A DNA stretch of 53,873 nucleotides, taken from positions 1 to 53,873 of the forward strand of contig JALHRI010000007.1 of the NCBI GenBank assembly GCA_022841525.1, written 5' to 3'. The position numbers and the translations under genes were made by a program. Shown here piece after piece: positions 36,212-45,247 of this stretch (its first letter is position 1; each line of letters opens with the position of its first letter). The DNA is from Alphaproteobacteria bacterium (GTDB taxonomy: Bacteria; Pseudomonadota; Alphaproteobacteria; Rickettsiales; UBA3002). The notes below the pieces were generated by a model. That model was not told the origin of the DNA. It made no database searches and worked only from the letters and a program-made list of their open reading frames with translations.

Positions 36212-37462
36212 ATGACAACGGCAACGATTCAATCTCAGACCAGCAATGCTGAACCTTTGGCAGCGACAACACCCGCACATACTGCAGAAAAAGTGGCGCC
36301 ACTGCCGGCGCCCAAACCGGTTCCAGAAAACGCCAGTGCCAATGCGGCAGCTGACCCACTCGCGCAGGCATCGCCACAAGCGCTGGCAGCCGCCGCTGCC
36401 ACCGCCAAGGCGGAACTGGCGCGCGTAGCAGCGCAGGCCGCTTCGCATAATGCTACGCATGTGAAAACACTCGATGCTGTAAAGCGCGGGGAGTTTTTAG
36501 TGCAGGTAGCTTCCACCTTCCGTGATTACACCAAAATGGGCAGCACCGAAGCTGATGCCGTGCAGTCGCTGCTGCAGATGCAAGAAGCGCTTACCCTTGC
36601 GCTCAGCCCTGCGGGCACAGTGGCGAGGGCCGCAAGCGCCGCGCTCAATCAGGCGCTCAATGCTCAGATAGCCGATCCGCACTGCCATATTCCGCTGGCG
36701 GAATCGGAAAAAACCATCCGCGGCATTCTCACCAAACGTGAGGCGGAAGCCAGTGCGATGCTCAGCCTGCTTTCGGATAAAGCCTTTATTGAAGAGGCGT
36801 GCAAACTCGCCGCTTCGGAGGCCGAGCTGAAAAAGCCGCATTGGTATAACGAAGAGAAGAAAGAAGAGATTATTTCCGAGCTGACTGCGGATTCACCAGC
36901 ACATACGCTGGGCAATGGCATCGGCCAGCATTTTCTGCATAAAGCGCTGGCGAGCGTGTATAAGCTCGATGGCCCGCTACAAGCACCGCTGGTACAGGCG
37001 CTGAAAGCCGCCGCACCGGCTGCCCATAATGATAGCCTGATCAGCACGGCGCGCGGCTGGCTGCATGACCGCTTCCACCGTGCCGACACGCTGGCGACAG
37101 ATACCAAACCAGGCACAGGCGTGCTGTATATCGAAGCGATGAAACGCGCCGAAGCGAAGATTGTGCCTATTGTGGAGGCGCATACTGACAGCTTGATCAG
37201 CACCGCACGTGAAGTGCTATATGCCACGAAAACGAAACCCGCTGAAGCCAAGATTCAGCCTGCACCAGCGACAGGGCCAGCGACGCCTGCTGTTGTCAGC
37301 AAAGAGCAGGTGCAGGCAGCAGACGTGGTGCAAAACGAACTGGCCCGTATCGCCCCATTACCGGCGGCGCAGCCAGAAACAGTGGCAGCGGCCCCTGCGC
37401 AGCATGAAGGTGTAGTGGCGCAAGCCCCCGCGCTTCAACCCGCCAGCGCGCCAGCAGTATAA
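36212..37462 (+). CDS. Unknown Ala/Pro-rich helical protein, first gene of a PhoB-box operon
   Basis: I do not recognise this 416-residue protein. The N-terminal 60 residues and the last 70 are Ala/Pro-rich and probably disordered. The middle (about 60-330) is predicted helical with no membrane segment (for example TAKAELARVAAQAASHN and LTKREAEASAMLSLLSDKAF). An internal repeat, DSLISTAR, occurs twice, about 60 residues apart (near 274 and 332). The ATG at 36212 follows the PhoB-like box and -10 at a normal distance; earlier in-frame starts would precede the promoter. Ten bases separate it from the next gene. Confidence 0.75.
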   Translation: MTTATIQSQTSNAEPLAATTPAHTAEKVAPLPAPKPVPENASANAAADPLAQASPQALAAAAATAKAELARVAAQAASHNATHVKTLDAVKRGEFLVQVASTFRDYTKMGSTEADAVQSLLQMQEALTLALSPAGTVARAASAALNQALNAQIADPHCHIPLAESEKTIRGILTKREAEASAMLSLLSDKAFIEEACKLAASEAELKKPHWYNEEKKEEIISELTADSPAHTLGNGIGQHFLHKALASVYKLDGPLQAPLVQALKAAAPAAHNDSLISTARGWLHDRFHRADTLATDTKPGTGVLYIEAMKRAEAKIVPIVEAHTDSLISTAREVLYATKTKPAEAKIQPAPATGPATPAVVSKEQVQAADVVQNELARIAPLPAAQPETVAAAPAQHEGVVAQAPALQPASAPAV

Positions 37463-37471
37463 GGATAGACG

Positions 37472-37930
37472 ATGGGCAATCATCACGAAGAGCACAAAGG
37501 TTGCAACGGCAAACACAGGCACGACGCACCTGAACCGTCACCAACAGAACTTCCAAAACCTGAAGTGAAGCGTATACCTGCACCCAAGCACGCGAATTTC
37601 CAATCGCGCTGGGCAACATTCAAAGAAAATGTTCAAAGTCGGTTTTCTAAAGGTATCGATCCGACGCATGAAGTGATCGATGAGCACGGCCACCATAAGC
37701 CATTCACATTTGAAACCGCACACAAAACCGGTGCGGTGCTGGGAGCGATTGCATCGGTAGGGGTGGCCATTCACGGTGGCAGAAATGTGGTACGTGGTAT
37801 TAGCGGCTACGAAGACTCGATGGGTGAAAAACATGAACCATCATGGCTGACGACTGTCATGGGTGGTGGCGAAATTTTCGCAGGCCTGGCAGGGCTTGCG
37901 CGCTGCCTTTCCGGAAGGTGGATTCCTTAA
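37472..37930 (+). CDS. Unknown His-rich small membrane protein, second gene of the operon
   Basis: I recognise no family for this 152-residue protein. It starts with a His/Lys/Glu-rich segment (GNHHEEHKGCNGKHRHD) that could bind metal. A basic linker follows, then a hydrophobic Gly/Ala-rich stretch (about residues 83-105, TGAVLGAIASVGVAIHGG) and a second one near the C-terminus (about 128-148). The stop codon abuts the ATG of the third gene, which supports a single operon driven from the PhoB-like site. Confidence 0.72.
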   Translation: MGNHHEEHKGCNGKHRHDAPEPSPTELPKPEVKRIPAPKHANFQSRWATFKENVQSRFSKGIDPTHEVIDEHGHHKPFTFETAHKTGAVLGAIASVGVAIHGGRNVVRGISGYEDSMGEKHEPSWLTTVMGGGEIFAGLAGLARCLSGRWIP

Positions 37931-38902
37931 ATGCAAAACCTTCCCACCATCTTCAACCCGCAGCAGCGCGAGAAAGAGAAGTCCGAGCTTCAGCGCGCAC
38001 AGGATATTGCCTACACGGTAAACCATGCCGTGGTGTGTACGGTTGCAGATGTGTTCGGCACGCCCATCAATGCGTTCTTGCAAAAAAAATTAAATGATCC
38101 GAAATTACGTTTGCCAATAGGCTGTAACGATTCATCACACGATCATGGTAAAACAGGTAAGCGTGGTTTCTGGAGCTTCTTCGCACATGTAGCGCCTGCC
38201 GAAATCGCTGCTGACGTGATTGCCGTACCCATCACCGTGGGAGTGCAGCGGGTATTTCCTGGCTTCATGTCGGGCTTAAGCAAAGTGATGGAACCTCTGT
38301 TTGGTGACATTTTCCGCTTTGGTGCCAATGTGGGCGGAAAAAGCTGGGCGAAAAAGCACGGGTTGGATCCAAATGGCGCGGAAGCTAAGGAAAAAGCAAA
38401 AGAGATTTATCACCATGAATCCAGCCATCTTGGGCAGGCTGCCGTGTGGACGGCAGCGGCTTTTGGTCTCAATGTCGGTATCCAGTATAGCAGTGAGCGT
38501 ATCAAGCCCCCAGAAGGCGGTGCGCAGCCACTTAAAAATCTCATCGCCGCGAAAGGAATTGGCTCAACGATTACTTCAGCCGCACTCGTGTCTTTCCGAG
38601 GCTTTTTTCCTGTGCTTGCCGAAAAGTCAGACGACTTTTTTAGCCATAAGGTCTTCATCCCACTGTCACGAAAATTCTCAGGTCTGTTTGGCATTTCGAA
38701 AGACACGCTCAAAGACCTCGAAAAGCAGGAAGCCGCCGAGGATAGATACTGGGAAGACAAAGTGGCGCAGGCGAAACTGGCAAAAACCTACGAGGCTGGA
38801 AGGCCGGTGACGAAACCACCCGTAAACGATACGCCAAAGCCCGAAATTTCTTCCGTTACCAGCCACGAAACCCACGCACCTATACTCGCTAAGCAGGCGT
38901 AG
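37931..38902 (+). CDS. Unknown membrane-associated protein, third gene of the operon
   Basis: I do not recognise this 323-residue protein. It has a charged N-terminus, several moderately hydrophobic segments (about residues 84-112, 162-185 and 205-225), a helical region (PLSRKFSGLFGISKDTLKDL onward) and a polar Pro/Lys-rich tail. Short His/Asp clusters (SSHDHGK and YHHESSH) are notable; HHESSH is not enough to call a metalloprotease. It ends before a REP-rich spacer. The three genes look like one functional unit of unknown role. Confidence 0.72.
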   Translation: MQNLPTIFNPQQREKEKSELQRAQDIAYTVNHAVVCTVADVFGTPINAFLQKKLNDPKLRLPIGCNDSSHDHGKTGKRGFWSFFAHVAPAEIAADVIAVPITVGVQRVFPGFMSGLSKVMEPLFGDIFRFGANVGGKSWAKKHGLDPNGAEAKEKAKEIYHHESSHLGQAAVWTAAAFGLNVGIQYSSERIKPPEGGAQPLKNLIAAKGIGSTITSAALVSFRGFFPVLAEKSDDFFSHKVFIPLSRKFSGLFGISKDTLKDLEKQEAAEDRYWEDKVAQAKLAKTYEAGRPVTKPPVNDTPKPEISSVTSHETHAPILAKQA

Positions 38903-38906
38903 TCGT

Positions 38907-39104
38907 CATTGCGAGGCTAAGCCGAAGCAATCCAGTAGGTGTTCCACTTTCTGTCATTCTGAGCGACGCGAAGAATCTCGCGAGTTATGGAAGGAGACCC
39001 TTCGTTTCACTCAGGGTGACCTAAGCTGCTTCCTCGCTTTGCTCCTCGCAGTGCCGGTGACTCTCACTCGTCATTGCGAGAAAACAACGTTTTCGAAGCG
39101 GGTT
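38907..39104. repeat. Cluster of REP arms between the unknown operon and hisB
   Basis: A GTCATTGCGAGGCTAAGCCG arm (38907-38936), a TCATTCTGAGCGACGCGAA to TTCACTCAGGGTGAC palindrome (about 38952-39021) and a GTCATTGCGAGAAAACAACG arm (39070-39104) are strung together. No gene or intrinsic terminator is seen between 38903 and 39198. Confidence 0.7.
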
Positions 39105-39198
39105 CAGTGGCAGTCTCCACAAGATCGCGCGTTTCCTTCCGCCAGTTTCCTTTGACGCCCTCGCTTGCCTAGGCTAGCAAGGAAACAAGGAGCCCCCC

Positions 39199-39798
39199 AT
39201 GAGCCGTACCGCCAGCAACAAACGCGAAACCAAAGAAACCAGCATCGAGGTGTCTATCAACCTCGATGGCACGGGGAAGTACGATATTTCCACCGGCATC
39301 GGCTTTCTCGATCACATGCTCGAGCAGCTCTCGCGCCACTCGCTGATCGATCTGACGGTGAAGGCCAAGGGCGATCTGCACATTGATTTTCACCACACCA
39401 CTGAGGATACCGGCCTGGCGATTGGTAAGGCAGTGGCCGATGCGCTGGGGGACCGCGCCGGCATTACGCGGTTTGGCAGCGCGCTCTCACCGATGGATGA
39501 AACGCTCACCCGCGTGGCGCTGGATTTATCGGGTCGCCCCTATTTTGTGTGGAAGGTGGAATTTTCCAAACCCAAACTCGGCGACATGGATACCGAGCTT
39601 TTCCGCGAATGGTTTCAGGCCTTCGCGCAAACGTCTGGCACGACGCTGCATATTGAAAATCTCTACGGCGTGAATAATCACCACATCGTGGAAAGCTGCT
39701 ATAAAGGCCTGGCGCGCGCACTGCGCGAAGCGATCAGCATCGATGCGCGCAAGGCAGGCAGCGTGCCGTCCACTAAAGGCGTGCTGACGCAAAGCTAA
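39199..39798 (+). CDS. hisB: Imidazoleglycerol-phosphate dehydratase
   Basis: The 199-residue enzyme catalyses the sixth step of histidine synthesis. Metal-ligand motifs are intact: [28 protein letters not shown] and [20 protein letters not shown]. It is the stand-alone dehydratase and lacks the phosphatase domain found in E. coli HisB, so a separate histidinol phosphatase is needed (see 2519-3433). An AAGGAG site precedes the ATG. It heads a tight operon; its stop overlaps the next start. Confidence 0.97.
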   Translation: MSRTASNKRETKETSIEVSINLDGTGKYDISTGIGFLDHMLEQLSRHSLIDLTVKAKGDLHIDFHHTTEDTGLAIGKAVADALGDRAGITRFGSALSPMDETLTRVALDLSGRPYFVWKVEFSKPKLGDMDTELFREWFQAFAQTSGTTLHIENLYGVNNHHIVESCYKGLARALREAISIDARKAGSVPSTKGVLTQS

Positions 39799-40202
39799 TG
39801 CGCACCCCCGCCCACAGCGCGTACGAAATTCACCTGCATCCCACGCACGATCAGGAAATGCTGGTCATACCGGCGGAACAGTTTTCCTTCCTCGCGTTTT
39901 TATTTCATGGCCTGTGGCTAGTGGTCATGGGCGCGTGGCGCGTGGGTGCGTTGTTTTTACTGCTGTACGGTAGTATCAGTGCAGCTTTAAGCACCCTTGG
40001 CGCCGCTGAGCCGGTGCTGATGATCACCCAGCTTGCGCTGCAACTATGGTGCGGGTGTGAGGCGCAGCATCTGCGCAGTATCGATGCACGCCTGCGCGGC
40101 TTTACGCTTTCACAGATTGTGGTCGCCACCAGCCCGTCGGAAGCGGAGTATTTCGCCCTGCAAGATAGCCGCCACAGCCACCATGAGAGCGTGGCCGTAT
40201 GA
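39798..40202 (+). CDS. DUF2628-like membrane protein within the his operon
   Basis: The 134-residue protein contains a short polar N-terminus (AYEIHLHPTHDQEMLVIPAE), two or three hydrophobic segments (about residues 29-62 and 72-90) and the LRSIDARLRGF motif usual in small DUF2628-type proteins found between hisB and hisH in many alphaproteobacteria. Its role is not known; its fixed place suggests a link with histidine synthesis or merely a conserved operon. It overlaps both neighbours by one to four bases. Confidence 0.75.
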   Translation: MRTPAHSAYEIHLHPTHDQEMLVIPAEQFSFLAFLFHGLWLVVMGAWRVGALFLLLYGSISAALSTLGAAEPVLMITQLALQLWCGCEAQHLRSIDARLRGFTLSQIVVATSPSEAEYFALQDSRHSHHESVAV

Positions 40203-40846
40203 GCATCGCGATCATTGATTGTGGTGCAGGCAATTTACATTCTGTTCACAAAGCCTTTGCCCACGTGTTGCACGAGACAGGCTCGCGCGCAGCCCTCACC
40301 ATCACGCGCAGCGCGCAGGATTTGAAACACGCCAGCCATATCGTGCTGCCCGGTGTCGGTGCCTTTGCCCACTGCATGGCGGGGCTACGTGCGCTGGATG
40401 GGGTGATCGATTTTTTAGAGGAACATGTCCACCACGGGACGCGGCCATTTTTAGGCATTTGTGTCGGCATGCAGATGTTGTTCGAAGCGGGCGAAGAATT
40501 TGGCGAACATGCAGGGCTTGGCTGGTTTCAGGGGCGTATCAAGGCGCTGTCACCTACCGATGAAACACTGCGCATTCCGCACATGGGCTGGAACCGCCTG
40601 CAGCTTCATCAGCCCACACACCCCTTGCTTGATGGCATTAGTGAGGGCGATTACGCCTATTTCGTGCATTCCTTCCATGCGTGTGGGGCTTGCGTGGATG
40701 ACATCGTCGCCTCGGTTGACTATGGGGGGTCAGTCGTGGCAATGATTGGAAAAAATAATATTGCGGCCACCCAGTTTCATCCGGAAAAGAGTCAACGCCT
40801 TGGCCTCAACCTCATTCGCAACTTCACGGCTTTTCACCATGCCTGA
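40199..40846 (+). CDS. hisH: Imidazole glycerol phosphate synthase glutaminase subunit
   Basis: The 215-residue glutaminase supplies ammonia to HisF. The triad is complete: the nucleophile Cys in FLGICVGMQMLF and the His and Glu in TQFHPEKSQ. The N-terminal IAIIDCGAGNLHSVHKAF is typical. The ATG overlaps the DUF2628-like stop (ATGA). The last eight bases overlap the following acetyltransferase gene. Confidence 0.97.
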   Translation: MSIAIIDCGAGNLHSVHKAFAHVLHETGSRAALTITRSAQDLKHASHIVLPGVGAFAHCMAGLRALDGVIDFLEEHVHHGTRPFLGICVGMQMLFEAGEEFGEHAGLGWFQGRIKALSPTDETLRIPHMGWNRLQLHQPTHPLLDGISEGDYAYFVHSFHACGACVDDIVASVDYGGSVVAMIGKNNIAATQFHPEKSQRLGLNLIRNFTAFHHA

Positions 40847-41375
40847 AATCACCACCGAGAAAGCAACCAGTTTCAACCTCGCCGATCTTGATGATCTGTG
40901 CAAGGGAACGGAAGATGCCATCCGCGACGGGATCGGCTTTGGCTGGATGGCACCGCCCGCACGCGAAACGCTGGAGGCTTATTATAAAGGCGTCCTGCTG
41001 GTGCCGCACCGCAGCTTGTTTATTGGCAGGCTCGACGGAGTAGCAGGTGCCAGTATTCAGCTGGTACGCCCCAGCAAAAGCAAAGAAACCACCGCCTTTT
41101 CCTGCGAGATTGAGGCACATTTCGTCGCCCCCTGGGCGCGCGGTCATGGCCTCGCCAAGGCGCTGCTCGAAGTAGCCGAGCGCGAAGCCGCGAAAGAAGG
41201 CTTTTCCATCATTCGTATTTCGGTGCGCGAAACCCAGCACCGCGCACTGAATCTCTACCGTGAATCGGGCTATATCGAATGGGGCAGAATGCCGTTTTAT
41301 GAATATGTCAATGCCAGTTTGGTGGCGGGGCATTTTTTCTACAAAAAACTTCAGCCCATTTCCGATTTGGTGTAA
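40839..41375 (+). CDS. GNAT N-acetyltransferase inserted in the his operon
   Basis: The 178-residue protein shows a GNAT core: FSCEIEAHFVAPWARGHGLA with the acetyl-CoA-binding ARGHGLAKAL loop, then IIRISVRETQHRALNLYRES and GYIEWG. The substrate is unknown. The ATG at 40839 overlaps the hisH end; the longer frame inside hisH is not used. It lies between hisH and hisA, where I would expect none in the standard order, so it may modify a product of this pathway or simply share the transcript. Confidence 0.84.
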   Translation: MPEITTEKATSFNLADLDDLCKGTEDAIRDGIGFGWMAPPARETLEAYYKGVLLVPHRSLFIGRLDGVAGASIQLVRPSKSKETTAFSCEIEAHFVAPWARGHGLAKALLEVAEREAAKEGFSIIRISVRETQHRALNLYRESGYIEWGRMPFYEYVNASLVAGHFFYKKLQPISDLV

Positions 41376-41384
41376 GGTAATAGC

Positions 41385-42110
41385 ATGATTCTTTACCCCG
41401 CGATTGATCTCAAAGACGGCAAATGCGTGCGCCTGTATAAGGGCGATTACGCGATGACCACCGTCTATAATCACGATCCCGTCGATCAGGCAAAACAGTT
41501 TGAAGCCATGGGCTTTCGCTATTTACATCTGGTGGATCTGGATGCCGCGATTCATGGGCGGCTGGAGAATGAGGACATTGTTGCGCAAATTGTCGCAAGC
41601 GTAAACATTCCCGTGCAGTTTGGCGGCGGTATTCGCAGCCACGCCACCGCCGATATGTGGCTGGAGCACGGCGTTTCGCGCATTATTTTGGGCACCATTG
41701 CGCTGAAAAATCCCGATTTGGTGAAAGATTTAGCCCGCGCCTATCCGGGGCAAATCGTTGTCGGCATCGATGCGCGCGGCGGCATGGTGGCCGTGGAAGG
41801 CTGGACGCATACCTCAAGCCTCGCCGCCATTGATCTGGCGCGCCAGTTTGAAGATGCAGGCGTGGCCGCAATTATTTACACCGACATCAGCCGCGATGGC
41901 ACCCTCAACGGCCCCAACGCCGCCGAAACGGCAGCGCTGGGCAAGGCCGTGTCGATCCCGGTGATTCTCTCGGGCGGGATTGGTTCGCTGGAGGATATTG
42001 CCAGTGTGAAGCAGGAATTCTCGGGCGCGATTGAAGGCGTGATTTTAGGCCGCGCGCTGTATGAAAAAACGATCGATGTCGCCGCCGCGCTGAAACTGGC
42101 TGCTGAGTAA
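41385..42110 (+). CDS. hisA: ProFAR isomerase
   Basis: The 241-residue beta/alpha barrel converts ProFAR to PRFAR. MILYPAIDLKDGKCVRLYKG carries the first catalytic Asp (D8), and GWTHTSSL and YTDISRDGTL surround the second. VQFGGGIRS and VILSGGIGSLEDI are the two phosphate-binding loops. The length is normal. It is nine bases after the acetyltransferase gene and abuts hisF. Confidence 0.97.
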   Translation: MILYPAIDLKDGKCVRLYKGDYAMTTVYNHDPVDQAKQFEAMGFRYLHLVDLDAAIHGRLENEDIVAQIVASVNIPVQFGGGIRSHATADMWLEHGVSRIILGTIALKNPDLVKDLARAYPGQIVVGIDARGGMVAVEGWTHTSSLAAIDLARQFEDAGVAAIIYTDISRDGTLNGPNAAETAALGKAVSIPVILSGGIGSLEDIASVKQEFSGAIEGVILGRALYEKTIDVAAALKLAAE

Positions 42111-42872
42111 ATGGGCTTTCCGGTACGCATCATCCCCTGTCTGGATGTGCATGATGGCCGCGTCGTTAAAGGGGTCAATTTCGTCAATTTGATCGATGCT
42201 GGCGATCCCGTCGCGCAGGCCAAAACCTACGATACGCAGGGTGCCGATGAGCTGTGCTTTCTGGATATCACCGCCACATCAGATCATCGCGGATTGTTGC
42301 TCTCCATGGTCGAGGCCGTGGCCGCACAGTGCTTCATGCCCTTTACCGTTGGCGGCGGGGTGCGAAGCACCGAAGATGTCCGCGCGCTACTTCTGGCCGG
42401 TGCCGACAAAGTGGCGATCAATTCCGCCGCCGTCAAACGCCCCGAACTGGTGCGCGAGGCCGCTGAAGCCTTCGGCAGCCAGTGCATTGTGGTCGCGGTA
42501 GATGCGAAGGAAACTGCGCCTGGCACATACGAAATTTTCACCCATGGCGGCAGAAATGCCACCGGTATCAACGCCCTCAGCTACGCTGAGCAGATGGAGA
42601 AAATGGGGGCAGGCGAACTGCTCATCACCTCGATGGACCGCGACGGCACCAAGCAAGGCTACGACACCGCGCTCATGCGCGCTATCGCAGCGAAGGTGCG
42701 CCTGCCGCTGATTGCCTCCGGCGGCGTAGGCAGTGTGCAGCATTTTATTGAAGGCGCACGCGCGGGCGCTACCGGGCTGCTCGCTGCTTCGGTGTTTCAT
42801 TTTGGCGAGCTGAGCATTGCTCAGGTCAAGGCCGCACTCGCGCGCGAAGAGATCGCCGTGCGCATGGCGTAA
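42111..42872 (+). CDS. hisF: Imidazole glycerol phosphate synthase cyclase subunit
   Basis: The 253-residue barrel joins PRFAR with ammonia from HisH to give imidazole glycerol phosphate and [23 protein letters not shown] holds the first catalytic Asp, [20 protein letters not shown] the phosphate loop, and [16 protein letters not shown] the later active-site strand. The length is normal. It starts directly after the hisA stop codon. Confidence 0.97.
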   Translation: MGFPVRIIPCLDVHDGRVVKGVNFVNLIDAGDPVAQAKTYDTQGADELCFLDITATSDHRGLLLSMVEAVAAQCFMPFTVGGGVRSTEDVRALLLAGADKVAINSAAVKRPELVREAAEAFGSQCIVVAVDAKETAPGTYEIFTHGGRNATGINALSYAEQMEKMGAGELLITSMDRDGTKQGYDTALMRAIAAKVRLPLIASGGVGSVQHFIEGARAGATGLLAASVFHFGELSIAQVKAALAREEIAVRMA

Positions 42873-42947
42873 TGGGTCGCAAGCAGAAACACTCTGTTGC
42901 ACGTTGACTGACTTGTGCTTTTTTTCTGCGCCGTTATGCTTGGCGCC

Positions 42948-43265
42948 ATGAACGATATTTTAGCGCAGCTTCACGCCACCATCACCGCACGCAAAAGTGC
43001 AGCGAAGGAAACCTCGTATACCGCTTCGCTGTTTCACAAGGGCAGCGATCACATCGCCAAAAAGCTTTGCGAAGAAGCGGCGGAATGCGCCATTGCTTCT
43101 GCCAAACACGATCACGCCAACCTCACCTACGAAGCCGCAGACGTGCTCTATCACCTGCTGGTGCTGCTGAGTGCGCACAATGTTTCGCTAGAGGCCGTAC
43201 TTGCCGAGTTACAGCGCCGCGAAGGAGTCAGCGGCATTGCGGAAAAACAATCTCGTAAGGAGTAA
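42948..43265 (+). CDS. hisE: Phosphoribosyl-ATP pyrophosphatase
   Basis: The 105-residue all-helical enzyme performs the second step of histidine synthesis. Conserved parts are SYTASLFHKGSDHIAKKLCEE and EAADVLYHLLVLLSA, whose acidic residues bind magnesium. The ATG at 42948 (MNDILAQL) fits the family start; the longer frame from 42915 has a Cys-rich hydrophobic extension with no counterpart. It sits 75 bases after hisF and three bases before the RutE-like gene. Confidence 0.94.
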   Translation: MNDILAQLHATITARKSAAKETSYTASLFHKGSDHIAKKLCEEAAECAIASAKHDHANLTYEAADVLYHLLVLLSAHNVSLEAVLAELQRREGVSGIAEKQSRKE

Positions 43266-43268
43266 GTT

Positions 43269-43850
43269 ATGCTAAGCCAGGAATCACTGAATCTATTATT
43301 TGGCGATGCGCGCACCCATTATCACTGGCAGGAAAAACCGGTGCCTGAGGCGCTGCTGAAACAGGTCTATGATCTGACCAAAATGGCGCCAACATCCGCC
43401 AATTGCCAGCCGCTGCGCGTGGTGTTTATCACCAGTGCTGCGGCCAAGGCGCGCCTCAAACCGCATCTGGATGCGGGCAATGTGGAGAAAACGCTTAGCG
43501 CGCCGGTGACGGCCATTTTGGGCATGGATATGGCTTTTTACGACCAGTTGCCGAAGCTCTTTCCGCATACGGATGCGCGCAGCTGGTTTGCAGGAAATGA
43601 GCAGAAAATCTATGACACCGCCTTTCGTAATTCCAGTATGCAGGCGGGATATTTCATTCTGGCAGCGCGCGCGCTAGGGCTGGATTGCGGGCCGATGTCA
43701 GGATTTAGCAATGCCGGCGTGGATAGCGAATTTTTCGCCGGCACCACGATCAAAAGTAATCTATTGTGCAATCTGGGCTACGGCGATGCGGCCAAGCTTT
43801 TCCCCCGCTCCCCCCGTCCCGACTTTGCGGATTTCTGTAAAATCATCTAA
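43269..43850 (+). CDS. RutE-like nitroreductase (malonic semialdehyde reductase family)
   Basis: The 193-residue FMN protein matches the RutE/HadB group: DLTKMAPTSANCQPLRVVFI near the FMN site, FRNSSMQAGYFILAARALGLDCGPMSGF, and NLGYGDAAKLFPRSPR. E. coli RutE reduces malonic semialdehyde in uracil breakdown; no other rut gene is present, so its role here may differ. An AAGGAG site overlaps the end of hisE, which places it in the his transcript. Confidence 0.88.
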   Translation: MLSQESLNLLFGDARTHYHWQEKPVPEALLKQVYDLTKMAPTSANCQPLRVVFITSAAAKARLKPHLDAGNVEKTLSAPVTAILGMDMAFYDQLPKLFPHTDARSWFAGNEQKIYDTAFRNSSMQAGYFILAARALGLDCGPMSGFSNAGVDSEFFAGTTIKSNLLCNLGYGDAAKLFPRSPRPDFADFCKII

Positions 43851-43861
43851 CCACCCATCGG

Positions 43862-43948
43862 TTGGGACACAATGATTTATTGTGTCCCAAAAATAAATCA
43901 TATAAATCAGTACTAAAAACTGGGACACAATAAGTCATTGTGTCCCAG
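43862..43948. repeat. Two GGGACACAATGA-type palindromes
   Basis: One palindrome (43862-43890) pairs TTGGGACACAAT with ATTGTGTCCCAA. The other (43920-43948) pairs CTGGGACACAAT with ATTGTGTCCCAG. A third family member lies at 11138-11164. The type is common beside REP-associated tyrosine transposases, but none is encoded here. Confidence 0.9.
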
Positions 43949-44032
43949 ATTAAAGGATGGCTAATCCAAATATTCAACCGGCGGGCGAATTTCGCCGTTG
44001 CGCCATATCAGCGATAGACTATAAGTTGCGTC

Positions 44033-45247
44033 ATGCAGCTATTGCCCATCATCCTTGCCGGCGGCGCGGGCTCACGCCTTTACCCCCTGTCCACGCCGGA
44101 TCGGCCCAAGCCTTTCATCCCGTTTCGTGATGGCCGCTCGCTGTACCAACTGACCCTGCAGCGCTGCGCACGCGCTGGCATGTTGCCACCGCTGGTGATC
44201 GGCAGTGCTCAACACCGTTACGGACTGCAAAATCACGCGCGCGATCTTGGCCTTCTGCCCGCCGCGATAGTGCTAGAAACCACGCCACTGGGCACGGCGC
44301 TCGCGGTGGCGACCGCGGTGCAGTGGGCACGGCTGCATCAGCCACAGGCGATGTGCGTGGTGTTGCCGTGCGATCATGTGTTTGGCGAGGATCAGGAGTG
44401 GGTAGAATCCGTACAGGCACTCGCTGCGCGCCTTGCTGCGCGCCAGAAAATCGGCCTGCTGGGTGCTGCGCTAAGCTCCCCCCCTTCCAGTGAAGTAGGC
44501 TATATAGAAGCAGATGCTGCAGGTCAGATGCTGCGCTTTGTCGAAAAACCAACATCGCCGCACACACTGCTGAAGCGTGGCCATTGGTATAGTAATTGCG
44601 GCCAGTTTGTTGGTAGTGCGCACGCCTTCGCCGCGCTGTTTACCCGCCACACGCCAGATCTCTGGCAGCAGTCCGAAGCCTTGCTGAGAGCCGCGCAACC
44701 AGAATTTGAATTTCTGAAACTGCCCGCGTGCGCGAGTATCGCCCCATCGTTTGACCGCGCGGTGCTCGAGCGCGCCGGCGCTGCGCAAGTACTTACCCAG
44801 CCACTTAGCACCACGTTTAGCGATGTCGGCACCGTCTCCAGCTGGTGCGCACATACGGATAGGCCGTGGCAAGATCAATGCCGCGCGCCGAGTCGCACCG
44901 AGCGGCCATGGGGCTATTTTTACTCGCTGTCGCAGAGCGAGACGCACCGCGAAAAAGAGCTGCATGTCTATCCGGATCAGCGCTTGTCGATGCAGCGCCA
45001 TTTCAAGCGCAGCGAGCATTGGCGCGTGACCTACGGCCAGGCAGACGTCTGGCTGGAGGGAGCGCTTCACGTGCTTAAACCCGGCGACGCGCTGGATATT
45101 CCGATCGGTAGCTGGCACCGACTCATTAATACCGGCACGGATATGCTGGTCATTCACGAAACGCAGCGCGGCATGCCTACCGAGGCGGATATCGAACGCG
45201 CCGAGGATGATTACGGACGTGCGATGGCATATCAGGCCTGTGCATAG
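44033..45247 (+). CDS. Mannose-1-phosphate guanylyltransferase / mannose-6-phosphate isomerase-like
   Basis: The 404-residue protein has a nucleotidyltransferase domain opening ILAGGAGSRLYPLSTPDRPK and continuing with VLPCDHVFGED, LGAALSSPPSSEVGYIEADA and RGHWYSNCGQFVG. A C-terminal cupin domain follows (RPWGYFYSLSQSE, QRLSMQRHFKRSEHWRVTYG and the IPIGSWHRLINTG block). It should make GDP-mannose for surface polysaccharide. It is about 70 residues shorter than typical AlgA/ManC (about 470), mainly in the nucleotidyltransferase part. Palindromes lie upstream. Confidence 0.87.
   Translation: MQLLPIILAGGAGSRLYPLSTPDRPKPFIPFRDGRSLYQLTLQRCARAGMLPPLVIGSAQHRYGLQNHARDLGLLPAAIVLETTPLGTALAVATAVQWARLHQPQAMCVVLPCDHVFGEDQEWVESVQALAARLAARQKIGLLGAALSSPPSSEVGYIEADAAGQMLRFVEKPTSPHTLLKRGHWYSNCGQFVGSAHAFAALFTRHTPDLWQQSEALLRAAQPEFEFLKLPACASIAPSFDRAVLERAGAAQVLTQPLSTTFSDVGTVSSWCAHTDRPWQDQCRAPSRTERPWGYFYSLSQSETHREKELHVYPDQRLSMQRHFKRSEHWRVTYGQADVWLEGALHVLKPGDALDIPIGSWHRLINTGTDMLVIHETQRGMPTEADIERAEDDYGRAMAYQACA

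Noticed and set aside
38401-38420. HHESSH in the third PhoB-operon protein as an HExxH metalloprotease site
   Set aside because: The order is HHESSH, which does contain H-E-x-x-H, but the surrounding helix lacks the usual hydrophobic pattern and no third ligand is evident; too weak to call a protease.
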